From Ruminococcus difficilis (GTDB taxonomy: Bacteria; Bacillota_A; Clostridia; Oscillospirales; Acutalibacteraceae): 64,000 bases of DNA. The notes under the pieces were generated by a model. That model was not told the origin of the DNA, did not search any database, and was given only the letters and a program-made list of their open reading frames with translations. The translations under genes and the position numbers were made by a program. Shown here piece by piece: positions 17,712-25,722 of this stretch. The stretch is taken from assembly GCF_016680995.1 (NCBI RefSeq), contig NZ_JAEQMG010000040.1, positions 170,926 to 234,925 of the forward strand. Direction: 5' to 3'. The stretch's first letter is position 1; each line of letters opens with the position of its first letter.

Positions 17712-19172
17712 GATTAATCCGACTTCCTTATTGAACGCCTCGATGTATTCATCGAGCTGTTCCGCCTGCTTATGCACCGCGTCCCAGGTGTTTTCGGTGT
17801 CATACCACAGGGCGTTGAGTTCCTCGACGGTTCTGCCCTGCTGTTCGACCCATGTGTAGTATTTGAGGTTATGCACACGCTTGCGCTCCTTGTAGGTCAG
17901 CTCCAGCATGTTGTCGTCCTTGAGGTTGAGGATGTGCAGGTTGTGGTCGAGCTCCGCCTTGTGTGCGTCGTATTCGCCGTACATCTCTGCGAGCTCCTTG
18001 ATGCGGCTCTGATACATATCGGCGGAGTCGGTCAGCACGGTACCGAGCACATCGTTCTCGGTGAACTCATAGTACTTCGCCATCTTGATACAGCACAGCA
18101 GATTCGCGATACCCGAGATGCCTAAGAGGCTGAGCTGTTCGGCAAGCTCACGCTCAACGCCGACGGATACCAGATAATCGATACCCTCGGGTGTGTTGAA
18201 CAGTCGGAGCAGTCGCTGGCTGTCCTCGTCGTCGATGTCAACCACCATGTCGGTGTTTTTGACGTTGTGGATCCACGGGATATGCTTGTCGCCGATGCCC
18301 TCGATGCGGTGACCGCCGAAGCCGTTGTCCAGAATGGTGGGGCACTGTAATGCCTCGCCAACGCCGAGCTTGAGGTTCGGGTACTGCTCCTTGAGGTAGT
18401 CGCCCGCGCTCATCGTGCCCGCGGAGCCGGAGGTGAAGCACGCGCCTGCAAAGCGATCCTTCTCGCCCTTGATCGCTTCAAACGCGTCCGCTAACGCGTG
18501 ACCGGTGACGTTGTAATGCCACAGCGGGTTGCCCATCTCCTCGAACTGGTTGAAGATCATCACCTCGGGGCGCCGTCTGAGCTCCCATGTCTTGTCGAAG
18601 ATCTCTTTGACGTTAGATTCACATCCGGGGGTCGCGATGACCTCGCCCGCGATCTTTGAAAGCCAATCAAAGCGCTCGCGGCTCATTTCGGCGGGCAGGA
18701 TCGCGATACTGTCGCAGGACAGCAGCTTTGAGTTGAACGCGCCGCCGCGGCAGTAGTTGCCGGTGGAAGGCCATACCGCCTTGTGCTTTGTCGCGTCGAA
18801 CTGACCGGTCACCAGTCTGGGCGCCAGGCATCCGAACGACGCGCCGACCTTATGACAGCCGGTGGGGAACCATTTGCCGACGATCGCGAAGATCCGCGCC
18901 TTCACGCCGGTGAGAGCGGAGGGCAGCTCGATGATGTTCGGGATCTCACGGAACAGACCGCCGCTTTCCTTGGGCTCATTCTTCCATGTGATACGGAACA
19001 GGTTGACGGGATCGACGTCCCATAATCCTGTGTGGCTGAGCTTTTCTTTGATCTGCTCGGGGATCAGCTCGGGGTGCTGCATCTGCTTGATGGTCGGGAT
19101 GATGATGCCGTTCTCCCGCGCCTTTTCGATATTGTGTTGTAATCCTTCTTTGTTAACGGTAAAGTCGATCAT
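17697..19172 (-). CDS. Fold-type II PLP-dependent enzyme of the ygeW/ygeY neighbourhood
   Basis: This is a 491-residue protein of the tryptophan-synthase-beta superfamily. WFPTGCHKVGASFG contains the likely Schiff-base lysine, VWPSTGNYCRGGAFNS is the phosphate or substrate loop, and ACFTSGSAGTMSAGDYL lies near residue 250. It is longer than, and distinct in motifs from, the diaminopropionate ammonia-lyase YgeX, although it may fill that place in a carbamoyl/purine catabolic cluster with YgeY, YgeW and carbamate kinase. The start follows AAAGGAGGACCCT. Its last residues (GSLS) and the TAA stop come from the adjoining cassette hairpin. Substrate unknown. Confidence 0.8.
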   Translation of the reverse strand: MIDFTVNKEGLQHNIEKARENGIIIPTIKQMQHPELIPEQIKEKLSHTGLWDVDPVNLFRITWKNEPKESGGLFREIPNIIELPSALTGVKARIFAIVGKWFPTGCHKVGASFGCLAPRLVTGQFDATKHKAVWPSTGNYCRGGAFNSKLLSCDSIAILPAEMSRERFDWLSKIAGEVIATPGCESNVKEIFDKTWELRRRPEVMIFNQFEEMGNPLWHYNVTGHALADAFEAIKGEKDRFAGACFTSGSAGTMSAGDYLKEQYPNLKLGVGEALQCPTILDNGFGGHRIEGIGDKHIPWIHNVKNTDMVVDIDDEDSQRLLRLFNTPEGIDYLVSVGVERELAEQLSLLGISGIANLLCCIKMAKYYEFTENDVLGTVLTDSADMYQSRIKELAEMYGEYDAHKAELDHNLHILNLKDDNMLELTYKERKRVHNLKYYTWVEQQGRTVEELNALWYDTENTWDAVHKQAEQLDEYIEAFNKEVGLIGSLS

Positions 19173-19243
19173 AGGGTCCTCCTTTTATTTGAATGGAAAG
19201 TGGAAAATGGAAAATGGAAAATTGAGGGAGGGCGTTGCCCTTG

Positions 19244-19891
19244 TTAATTTGATTCGTTATCCTCATCCGTCAAGTACGAATAAAGCGTGAACTTCGAGAT
19301 ACCGAAGTAGGTCGCGATCTTGTCGCCGGATTTGGTGATCAGCAACGCGCCCTTGCTGTCCAGATAGCGGATCGCGCGCTGTTTGTCGTCCTTGTTCATC
19401 AGGGCGACGGGCTTGCCGATCAGCTCGGTGGATTTCCACAGCAGCTCGTCGAGCAGCTCGCCGACATGCGGCGTGATTTTCTCGGGCTCGGACGCGGTCG
19501 CGGGAGCGGTCAGCTCCGTCAGCGACGCGGCGGCGACGCTCAGGGCGGTGATGTCGTGGTTGATGGAGAAGATCGCGATCGCCTTGCCCTTTTCGTCGCG
19601 GATGTAGACGGTGGTGGATTTGAGCACCTTGCCGTCGGTGGTTTTGGTGAAGTAGCCGACGCGATCCTCGCGCGTCTGCTCCGCCTGACTGAGCTCCTCG
19701 AGCACCACAGCAGAAGCGCCGTCCCCGACACTTCGACCCGTCACCTCGCCGTTTTCGATGTAGATGATGGAGCTGTCGGCGGCGTTTTTGCCCGTCAGGT
19801 CGTGGATGGCGACCTCACAGCTTTTGCCGTAGTGCAGGGCTATGGCGTGCGCCAAGGAGCACAGGGTGGTTTTGAGTTGTTCGTTCAGCAT
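19244..19891 (-). CDS. YheO-like PAS transcriptional regulator
   Basis: The protein has 215 residues. Residues about 8-110 are a YheO-type PAS domain (LAHAIALHYGKSCEVAIHDL, SIIYIENGEVTGRSVGD, AIAIFSINHDITAL). The C terminus (about 165-213) is a helix-turn-helix of the HTH_22/DauR kind (DKQRAIRYLDSKGALLITKS then AIATYFGISKFTLYSYL, seen here with KI at the start). Such regulators control amino-acid or small-nitrogen-compound catabolism. It is the first gene of the minus-strand group and probably governs the PLP enzyme and the divergent ygeY-ygeW group. The effector is unknown. Confidence 0.87.
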   Translation of the reverse strand: MLNEQLKTTLCSLAHAIALHYGKSCEVAIHDLTGKNAADSSIIYIENGEVTGRSVGDGASAVVLEELSQAEQTREDRVGYFTKTTDGKVLKSTTVYIRDEKGKAIAIFSINHDITALSVAAASLTELTAPATASEPEKITPHVGELLDELLWKSTELIGKPVALMNKDDKQRAIRYLDSKGALLITKSGDKIATYFGISKFTLYSYLTDEDNESN

Positions 19892-19987
19892 ATCATGCCC
19901 CCGTTTCCGCTGTCGATCTCGGCTTTGTCCGATGGGAGTCAGAAGCGCATTTCAGACAAATTTTTAGCCAATCTAAAAACTATTTAT

Positions 19988-20016
19988 ATTGTAATACATT
20001 CGCGTGGGTTTATCAA
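19988..20016 (-). promoter_or_regulatory. Promoter of the yheO-like operon
   Basis: On the minus strand TTGATA (20011-20016) and TACAAT (19988-19993) are 17 bases apart, upstream of the regulator start at 19891. Confidence 0.65.
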
Positions 20017-20133
20017 TGGTTCCGCGCGAATTTTTTTGAGATTTTTTGCAGATTCCCGTGATATCCATCTTTCAAAATTAACCAGTTGATGATATAATCA
20101 ATTATATGTATTAGAGCGAGAGGCGGTGCTCCT

Positions 20134-20976
20134 TTGAAAATATGTGATCTTCATACCCATTCTGTCTATTCCGACGGCACCTTTACGCCCGCCGAGCTGA
20201 TCGACGGCGCGATCGCCGCGGGACTGTCCGCCATCGCCATGACCGACCACAATACCGTATCGGGGCTGAACGAATTCATTGCCGCGGGTGAGGGGAAGCC
20301 GATCGAGTTGGTGCCCGGCGTGGAGTTCACTACTGCCGACAACGGGATCGAGCTGCATATCCTCGGGCTGTTCATCAATCCCGAGACCCATTACACGATC
20401 AACAGCTATATCGACAAGGCGGCGACCCTCAAGGAAGAGAGCAACTATCGCCTTGTCAAGAGGTTGCAGGAGCACGGCTACGACATCACCTATGTCGAGA
20501 TCCTCGAAAACTCCAAGGGACACGTCAATCGCGCCAACATTGCCGCCGAGCTGGTCAAGAAGGGCTATATCGAAAGCATCGACTGGGCGTTTAAGAACAT
20601 CCTGCACAAGGACTACGGACTGTATGAGCCGCCCGAGCGCCTGTCGTCGATCGAGACCATCCGCTTCATCCGTGAGATCGGCGCCGTAGCGGTATGGGCG
20701 CACCCGTACTTCCACATGACCTTTGATCAGGCGGAGGAGTTTTTGCCGCGCGCCGTAGCCGCGGGATTGCAGGGGATGGAAACGATCTACAGCACCTATG
20801 ATGACGCTACGACCGAAAAGGCAAAAGAGGTATGCCGTCGGTTCGGCATCTGTGAGAGCGGCGGCAGTGATTTTCACGGCGCGAACAAGCCGAAGATCTC
20901 ACTCGGAAAAGGCTTTGGCAATTTGCAAATCCCCTATGATTTCTACGAAAGATTGAAGAGTCTGAAAAACACCTAA
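20134..20976 (+). CDS. PHP-domain phosphoesterase
   Basis: The protein has 280 residues. ICDLHTHSVYSDGTFTPAEL is PHP motif I with the HxH metal ligands, AIAMTDHNTVSGL is motif II, LVPGVEFTT motif III, and SGGSDFHGANKPKISLGKG motif IV. This matches the YciV/RNase AM-type family, which hydrolyses 3',5'-nucleotide bisphosphates or short 5' RNA ends. It could serve RNA turnover and need not be part of the catabolic cluster. It faces the YheO-like gene across a divergent intergenic region, and ygeY has its own promoter downstream. Confidence 0.88.
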   Translation: MKICDLHTHSVYSDGTFTPAELIDGAIAAGLSAIAMTDHNTVSGLNEFIAAGEGKPIELVPGVEFTTADNGIELHILGLFINPETHYTINSYIDKAATLKEESNYRLVKRLQEHGYDITYVEILENSKGHVNRANIAAELVKKGYIESIDWAFKNILHKDYGLYEPPERLSSIETIRFIREIGAVAVWAHPYFHMTFDQAEEFLPRAVAAGLQGMETIYSTYDDATTEKAKEVCRRFGICESGGSDFHGANKPKISLGKGFGNLQIPYDFYERLKSLKNT

Positions 20977-21004
20977 AAATCTTTCAGAAAACCGAAAATT
21001 TTAT

Positions 21005-21032
21005 TTGACACAAGCCCGTGATGTAGTATAAT
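21005..21032 (+). promoter_or_regulatory. Promoter of the ygeY-ygeW-carbamate kinase operon
   Basis: A consensus TTGACA (21005-21010) is 16 bases from TATAAT (21027-21032), about 80 bases before the ygeY start. Confidence 0.8.
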
Positions 21033-21113
21033 AAAAGTGTAAAATATATTGCGCCGCGGCGTGTGAAATGCCTGCGGCATGAATTGGCTATGCCGAGAAA
21101 AAGGAGGATTACC

Positions 21114-22319
21114 ATGATCGATTATTCCGCAATCAAAAAAGCAGCCGAAAATTATGAAAAGGACATGACCGCTTTTCTGCGCGAGCTGATCGCCATTCCC
21201 AGCGAATCTGCCGAGGAAGAGGGCGTCGCCAAGCGTATCGTCGCCGAGATGGAACAACTCGGCTTTGACGAGGCGTTCATCGACAAGATGGGCAACGTCC
21301 ACGGCGTGATGGGCAAGGGCGAGAAGATCATCGCCTTTGACGGCCACATCGACACCGTCGGACTGGGGGAGCTCTCCAACTGGAAGTTCGATCCCTACAA
21401 GGGCTATGAGAATGAGACCGAGATCGGCGGACGCGGCGGAAGTGACCAGACAGGCGGCGTGGTATCCGCTGTCTACGGCGCCAAGATCATGAAGGATCTC
21501 GGGCTGATCCCCGAGGGCTACAAGGTGCTGGTCACCGGTACCGTGCAGGAAGAGGACTGCGACGGTCTGTGCTGGCAGTTCATCCATAACGAAATGGACA
21601 TCACCCCCGAATTTGTCGTCATCACCGAGCCGACCGATCAGGGCATCTATCGCGGCCATCGCGGACGCATGGAGATCCGCGTCGAGGTCAAGGGCGTATC
21701 CTGCCACGGCTCCGCGCCCGAGCGCGGCGACAACGCGATCTATAAAATGGCGCAGATCGTGCTGGAGGTCAGAGATCTCAACGAGCATCTGCATTTTGAT
21801 CCCTTCCTCGGCAAGGGCACCATCACCGTCACCCAGCAGTTCTACAATTCTCCGTCGCGCTGCGCGGTAGCCGATTTCGCGGCGATCTCGCTCGACCGTC
21901 GTCTGACCGACGGCGAGACATGGGAGAGCGCTCTGGAAGAGGTGCGCAACCTGCCGTCCGTCAAGGAGTTCGGCGCTCAGGTCAGCATGTATAAATACGA
22001 GCGTCCGTCGTGGACGGGGCTGGTCTATCCGACCGAGTGCTTCTTCCCGACATGGGTCATCCCCGAGGATCATCCCGCCTGCAAGGCGATGGTCGCCGCC
22101 CACAAGGGCATGTACGGCGAGCCCAGAGTCGACAAGTGGACGTTCTCGACCAACGGCGTTTCCATCATGGGTCGCTACGGCATCCCGTGCATCGGCTTCG
22201 GACCCGGCGCCGAGGCGCAGGCGCACGCTCCCAATGAGATCACATGGAAGGCGGATCTGGTGCGCTGTGCCGCTGTGTACGCCGCCGTGCCGATGAACTA
22301 CAATGCCTCCCTTTCCTAA
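21114..22319 (+). CDS. ygeY: YgeY family M20-type hydrolase
   Basis: The protein has 401 residues from ATG 21114, preceded by AAAAAGGAGGATTACC. It is an M20/M28 zinc amidohydrolase: FDGHIDTVG and [11 protein letters not shown] give the first ligands, TVQEEDCDG the catalytic glutamates, and [20 protein letters not shown] the dimerisation-side motif. YgeY proteins occur with YgeW, YgeX and carbamate kinase in purine and ureido-compound breakdown and are thought to hydrolyse an N-carbamoyl or peptide-like intermediate. The final NASLS and its TAA are encoded by the type-A cassette inserted at its 3' end. Confidence 0.9.
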   Translation: MIDYSAIKKAAENYEKDMTAFLRELIAIPSESAEEEGVAKRIVAEMEQLGFDEAFIDKMGNVHGVMGKGEKIIAFDGHIDTVGLGELSNWKFDPYKGYENETEIGGRGGSDQTGGVVSAVYGAKIMKDLGLIPEGYKVLVTGTVQEEDCDGLCWQFIHNEMDITPEFVVITEPTDQGIYRGHRGRMEIRVEVKGVSCHGSAPERGDNAIYKMAQIVLEVRDLNEHLHFDPFLGKGTITVTQQFYNSPSRCAVADFAAISLDRRLTDGETWESALEEVRNLPSVKEFGAQVSMYKYERPSWTGLVYPTECFFPTWVIPEDHPACKAMVAAHKGMYGEPRVDKWTFSTNGVSIMGRYGIPCIGFGPGAEAQAHAPNEITWKADLVRCAAVYAAVPMNYNASLS

Positions 22320-22835
22320 GGGAGGTGCCCCGGACACACGTGTCAAGGGGCGGAGGGTTGTCGTTTGAGTAAAGATAAACCTATCCCAAGGGAATTACAG
22401 TCCAGAAAAAACGCACGTACCTTAAGAAAGAATCCGACCAAAGAAGAAAACCATCTTTGGTATGATTTTCTGCGGAGTTATCCGGTACGTTTTCATAGAC
22501 AATACGTCATAGAATCCTATATTGTTGATTTTTTCTGCCCTAAGGCAAAATTAGTTGTTGAATTGGATGGTAATCAGCATTACGAAACCGATTCGGCTTT
22601 GGACTACGACGTTAACCGTACAAAAACAATAGAAAGGTACGGTTTTTTGGTATTGCGATACACGAACCTTGAAATTCACCGACAATTCAAAAATGTATGT
22701 GAAGATATTGACCACCATGTGCAGGAGAGGCTGCAACCCTCCGGCACTGCGTGCCACCTTCCTCGCCGGAAACGGCTCCCCCCTTGTCCGCTTTGCGGAC
22801 ATTCCCCCAACGGGGGTACCTTAGGAAAGGGAGGC
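22305..22835 (+). mobile_element. Type-A DUF559 cassette, copy 2, with nested hairpin module
   Basis: The left end GCCTCCCTTTCCTAAGGGAG, GTGCCCCGGACACACGTGTC and GGCGGAGGGTTG, and the right end CAACCCTCCGGCACTGCGTG, are in inverted orientation around a DUF559 gene. In the right outer hairpin, between CCACCTTC and CCTTAGGAAAGGGAGGC, sits an extra block of about 60 bp (TCGCCGGAAACGGCTCCCCC ... CCCCCAACGGGGGTAC). That block recurs at the same hairpin position in three other elements. ygeY ends within the left end and ygeW begins 18 bases after the right end. Confidence 0.8.
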
Positions 22836-22856
22836 TCAGAAAGGAATCTACTATGA
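22365..22856 (+). CDS. DUF559 endonuclease-like protein (type A, copy 2), extended C terminus
   Basis: The start is TTG at 22365 where copy 3 has ATG. The first 133 residues match copy 3 almost completely (NPTKEENHLWYDFLRSYP, then YIVDFFCPKAKLVVELDG and NQHYE). The nested hairpin module removed the usual stop, so the frame runs about 30 residues further through repeat sequence ([20 protein letters not shown]) and stops at a TGA overlapping the ygeW start as ATGA. The extension is probably not functional. The domain itself looks intact. Confidence 0.8.
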   Translation: MSKDKPIPRELQSRKNARTLRKNPTKEENHLWYDFLRSYPVRFHRQYVIESYIVDFFCPKAKLVVELDGNQHYETDSALDYDVNRTKTIERYGFLVLRYTNLEIHRQFKNVCEDIDHHVQERLQPSGTACHLPRRKRLPPCPLCGHSPNGGTLGKGGSERNLL

Positions 22857-24046
22857 CTAAAACAGCTGAACTCGCCGCAAAGCTCCGCGGCCTTGATATC
22901 AATGACATGTATGAAAACGACTTTTTCCTGACATGGGACAAGTCGGATGACGAGATCGCCGCCGTGTTCGCGGTAGCGGACGCGCTGCGCGACCTCAGAG
23001 AACGCAATATTTCCACCAAGATCTTCGATTCGGGTCTTGGGATCAGCAACTTCCGCGACAACTCCACCCGCACCCGATTCTCCTTTGCCTCCGCGTGCAA
23101 CCTGCTCGGCTTGGAGGTGCAGGATCTGGACGAGGGCAAGAGCCAGATCGCCCACGGCGAGACCGTCCGCGAGACCGCCAACATGATCTCGTTCATGGCG
23201 GACGTCGTCGGCATCCGCGACGATATGTATATCGGCAAGGGCCACACCTACCAGAAGGAGGTCGCCGACGCGCTCAAGGAGGGCTATGAGGACGGTGTGC
23301 TGGAGCAAAAGCCCACCCTCGTCAACCTGCAGTGCGACATCGACCACCCGACCCAGACCCTCGCCGACCTTGACCACGTGATCCACTATTTCGGCGGCGT
23401 CGAGAACCTCAAGGGCAAGAAGATCGCCATGACATGGGCGTATTCGCCGTCCTACGGTAAGCCGCTTTCGGTACCGCAGGGCGTGATCGGTCTGTTCACC
23501 CGCTTCGGCATGGACGTCGTCCTCGCTCACCCCGAGGGCTATGATGTGATGCCCGAGGTCGAAGAGGTCGCCAAGGCGAATGTCACCAAGAACGGCGGCA
23601 GCTTTACCAAAACCAACGATATGAAAGAGGCGTTCCAAGACGCCGACATCGTCTACCCCAAGAGCTGGGCGTCCTTTGCCGCGATGGAGAGGCGCACCGA
23701 GCTCTACGGCAAGGGCGATTTTGACGGCATCGACAAGCTCGAGCAAGAGCTTCTCGCCGAGAACGCGACCCATAAGGACTGGGAGTGCACCGAGGAGATG
23801 ATGCAGCTCACCAAGGAAGGCAAGGCGCTGTATCTGCACTGTCTGCCCGCCGACATCACCGATGTGAGCTGCAAAGAGGGCGAGGTAGCCGCGTCCGTTT
23901 TCGACCGCTATCGCGCGCCGCTGTATAAAGAAGCGTCCTATAAGCCCTATGTCATCGCCGCCATGATCTTTCTCGCTAAGGTCAAAGATCCCGCAACGGC
24001 GCTGGAGGAGCTGGAGGCGAAGGCTTGTAATCGAAAGGAATTTTAG
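22853..24046 (+). CDS. ygeW: YgeW family knotted carbamoyltransferase
   Basis: The protein has 397 residues from ATG 22853, with AAAGGAA upstream. SNFRDNSTRTRFSFASACNL carries the STRTR carbamoyl-phosphate-binding motif of the ATC/OTC superfamily, and LYLHCLPADITDVSCKEGEV is the HCLP motif of the second domain. QPTLADL-type sequence (HPTQTLADLDHVIHYFGG) is also present. YgeW is the unusual knotted transcarbamylase encoded with YgeY and carbamate kinase. In the catabolic direction it would yield carbamoyl phosphate for ATP formation. Two near-identical DUF559 cassettes flank it. Its TAG stop touches the second one. Confidence 0.93.
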   Translation: MTKTAELAAKLRGLDINDMYENDFFLTWDKSDDEIAAVFAVADALRDLRERNISTKIFDSGLGISNFRDNSTRTRFSFASACNLLGLEVQDLDEGKSQIAHGETVRETANMISFMADVVGIRDDMYIGKGHTYQKEVADALKEGYEDGVLEQKPTLVNLQCDIDHPTQTLADLDHVIHYFGGVENLKGKKIAMTWAYSPSYGKPLSVPQGVIGLFTRFGMDVVLAHPEGYDVMPEVEEVAKANVTKNGGSFTKTNDMKEAFQDADIVYPKSWASFAAMERRTELYGKGDFDGIDKLEQELLAENATHKDWECTEEMMQLTKEGKALYLHCLPADITDVSCKEGEVAASVFDRYRAPLYKEASYKPYVIAAMIFLAKVKDPATALEELEAKACNRKEF

Positions 24047-24504
24047 GCTCCCTTTCCTAAGGGAGCTGTCGCGAAGCGACTGAGGGTTGCCATGAGTAAA
24101 GATAAACCTATCCCAAGGGAATTACAGTCCAGAAAAAACGCACGTACCTTAAGAAAGAATCCGACCAAAGAAGAAAATCATCTGTGGTATGGTTTTCTGC
24201 GGAGTTATCCGGTACGTTTTCATAGACAATACGTCATAGAATCCTATATTGTTGATTTTTTCTGCCCTAAGGCAAAATTAGTTGTTGAATTGGATGGTAA
24301 TCAGCATTACGAAACCGATTCGGCTTTGGACTACGACGTTAATCGTACAAAAGTAATAGAAAAGTACGGTTTTTTGGTATTGCGATACACGAACCTTGAA
24401 ATTCACCGACAATTCAAAAATGTATGTGAAGATATTGACCACCATGTGCAGGAGAGGCTGCAACCCTCCGGCACTGCGTGCCACCTCCCTTAGGAAAGGG
24501 AGGC
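24046..24504 (+). mobile_element. Type-A hairpin-bounded DUF559 cassette, copy 3
   Basis: The cassette has 459 bp. Left end GGCTCCCTTTCCTAAGGGAG, CTGTCGCGAAGCGACTGAGG, GTTGCC; right end CAACCCTCCGGCACTGCGTG, CCACCTCCCTTAGG, AAAGGGAGGC. It carries one DUF559 gene almost identical to copy 2 and is in direct orientation to it. It begins at the ygeW stop codon and ends 13 bases before the carbamate kinase start, so it lies wholly in the intercistronic gap. Confidence 0.85.
24092..24493 (+). CDS. DUF559 endonuclease-like protein (type A, copy 3)
   Basis: The protein has 133 residues and begins ATG AGT AAA immediately after the GGGTTGCC box of the left end. The domain is complete: NPTKEENHLWYGFLRSYP, YIVDFFCPKAKLVVELDG, NQHYE, and VLRYTNLEIHRQFKNVCED. 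Only a handful of substitutions separate it from copy 2 (for example WYGFL for WYDFL). The C-terminal residues PSGTACHLP and the TAG stop lie in the terminal hairpin. It is probably a Vsr-type endonuclease linked to movement or maintenance of the repeats, by position only. Confidence 0.87.
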   Translation: MSKDKPIPRELQSRKNARTLRKNPTKEENHLWYGFLRSYPVRFHRQYVIESYIVDFFCPKAKLVVELDGNQHYETDSALDYDVNRTKVIEKYGFLVLRYTNLEIHRQFKNVCEDIDHHVQERLQPSGTACHLP

Positions 24505-24517
24505 TGAGGTTTCTGCT

Positions 24518-25471
24518 ATGAAAAAAATTGTCGTCGCTCTGGGCGGGAACGCTTTGGGCAAAACCTTAACCGAACAATTAAAGGCGGTGGAATATACCGC
24601 CAAGGCGATCGCCGACCTGATCGAGGACGGCAATGAGGTCGTCATCACTCACGGCAACGGCCCGCAGGTCGGCAAGATCGACGCCGCGATGAACGCCCTG
24701 CTGCTCGAGGATCCCACCGAGGAGAAAACCTCGCTCTCGATGTGCGTCGCCATGAGTCAGGCGTATATCGGCTACGATATCCAGAACGCCCTGCGCAAGG
24801 AGCTGATGCTGCGCGGGATGTACAAGCCCGTCGTCACCATCATCACGCAGGTCGAGGTGAGCAACGACGATCCCGCGATGAAGCACCCGACTAAGCCGAT
24901 CGGCAAGTTCATGACCCGTGAGCAGGCTCAGCGGTTGAAAGAGCAGTACGGCTACGCGATCGCCGAGGATTCCGGCAGGGGCTGGCGGCGTGTGGTCGCG
25001 TCCCCTCAGCCGCAGTACATCATCGAGATCGACGCCATCCGCGCTTCTCTGCGCGAAGGCTCCGTCGTCGTCTGCTGCGGAGGCGGCGGTATCCCCGTGC
25101 GCCGAAAGGGCGATTATCTCAAGGGCTGTGCCGCCGTCATCGACAAGGACTACTGCTCCGCGCTGTTGGCGGAAAACCTCAACGCCGATATCCTGATGAT
25201 CCTCACCGCGATCGACAAGGTGAAGATCCGGTTCGGCAAGCCTGACGAGCGCAGTCTGGACAGTATGAGCCTTGCCGACGCACAGCGCTATATCGACGAC
25301 GGCGAGTTCGCTGAGGGCAGTATGCTGCCCAAGGTCGAAGCCTGCGCGACATTCGTCAAAGCCGCCCCCGGCAGAAAAGCGATCATCGCCGCGCTGGATC
25401 AGGCGAGCGACGCGGTCAAGGGGAAGGCGGGAACAACCGTTTTTAATGAGGAATTAGGAATGAGGAATTAG
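24518..25471 (+). CDS. Carbamate kinase
   Basis: This 317-residue amino-acid-kinase-fold protein makes ATP from carbamoyl phosphate and ADP. KKIVVALGGNALGKTL is the N-terminal substrate loop, VITHGNGPQVGKIDAAMNAL the second, and VVCCGGGGIPVRRKGDYLKG with AVIDKDYCSALLAENL the nucleotide part. It matches ArcC/YqeA in length and motifs. It would complete the energy-yielding step after YgeW. The last residues (FNEELGMRN) derive from a GAGGAATTAGGAAT-type repeat beyond the family's usual end. Confidence 0.93.
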   Translation: MKKIVVALGGNALGKTLTEQLKAVEYTAKAIADLIEDGNEVVITHGNGPQVGKIDAAMNALLLEDPTEEKTSLSMCVAMSQAYIGYDIQNALRKELMLRGMYKPVVTIITQVEVSNDDPAMKHPTKPIGKFMTREQAQRLKEQYGYAIAEDSGRGWRRVVASPQPQYIIEIDAIRASLREGSVVVCCGGGGIPVRRKGDYLKGCAAVIDKDYCSALLAENLNADILMILTAIDKVKIRFGKPDERSLDSMSLADAQRYIDDGEFAEGSMLPKVEACATFVKAAPGRKAIIAALDQASDAVKGKAGTTVFNEELGMRN

Positions 25472-25480
25472 GAATTTTGG
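25449..25480. repeat. GAGGAATTAGGAAT tandem repeat at the carbamate kinase 3' end
   Basis: AATGAGGAATTAGGAATGAG continues as GAATTAGGAATT. The same unit in opposite orientation is at 25686-25722 and recurs at 37882-37905, 38033-38050, 38140-38170 and 55248-55272. It supplies the last codons of this gene. Confidence 0.7.
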
Positions 25481-25524
25481 GAAACGCTGTCGCGTTTTGA
25501 ATGATAATAATGATATATAACAGT

Positions 25525-25566
25525 AACGCTCATGACTCTTTTGAAAAGCCATGAGCGTTGTTTCTT
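25525..25566 (+). terminator. Intrinsic terminator after carbamate kinase
   Basis: AACGCTCATG (25525-25534) pairs with CATGAGCGTT (25550-25559) and is followed by GTTTCTTT. Confidence 0.75.
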
Positions 25567-25685
25567 TCGGTGGAGATTGCCACGGAGTCAGGTTTGCTGA
25601 CTCGTCGCAATGACGATTTATAATCGGGTGAGGGCAGCGCCCTCCGTCAATTTTTCACTACAAAAGGGTGAGGGCGAAGCCCTCC

Positions 25686-25722
25686 CAAAATTCCTAATTC
25701 CTCATTCCTAATTCCTAATTAT
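25686..25722. repeat. Inverted copy of the GGAATTAG repeat at the guaD 3' end
   Basis: TTCCTAATTCCTCATTCCTA followed by ATTCCTAATTATC. It overlaps the last codons of the minus-strand guanine deaminase gene and mirrors the repeat at 25449. Confidence 0.7.

Noticed and set aside
22751..22852. N-terminal extension of YgeW into the hairpin module
   Set aside because: The frame is open only because the repeat lacks stops. The ATG at 22853 has a ribosome site and matches the family start.
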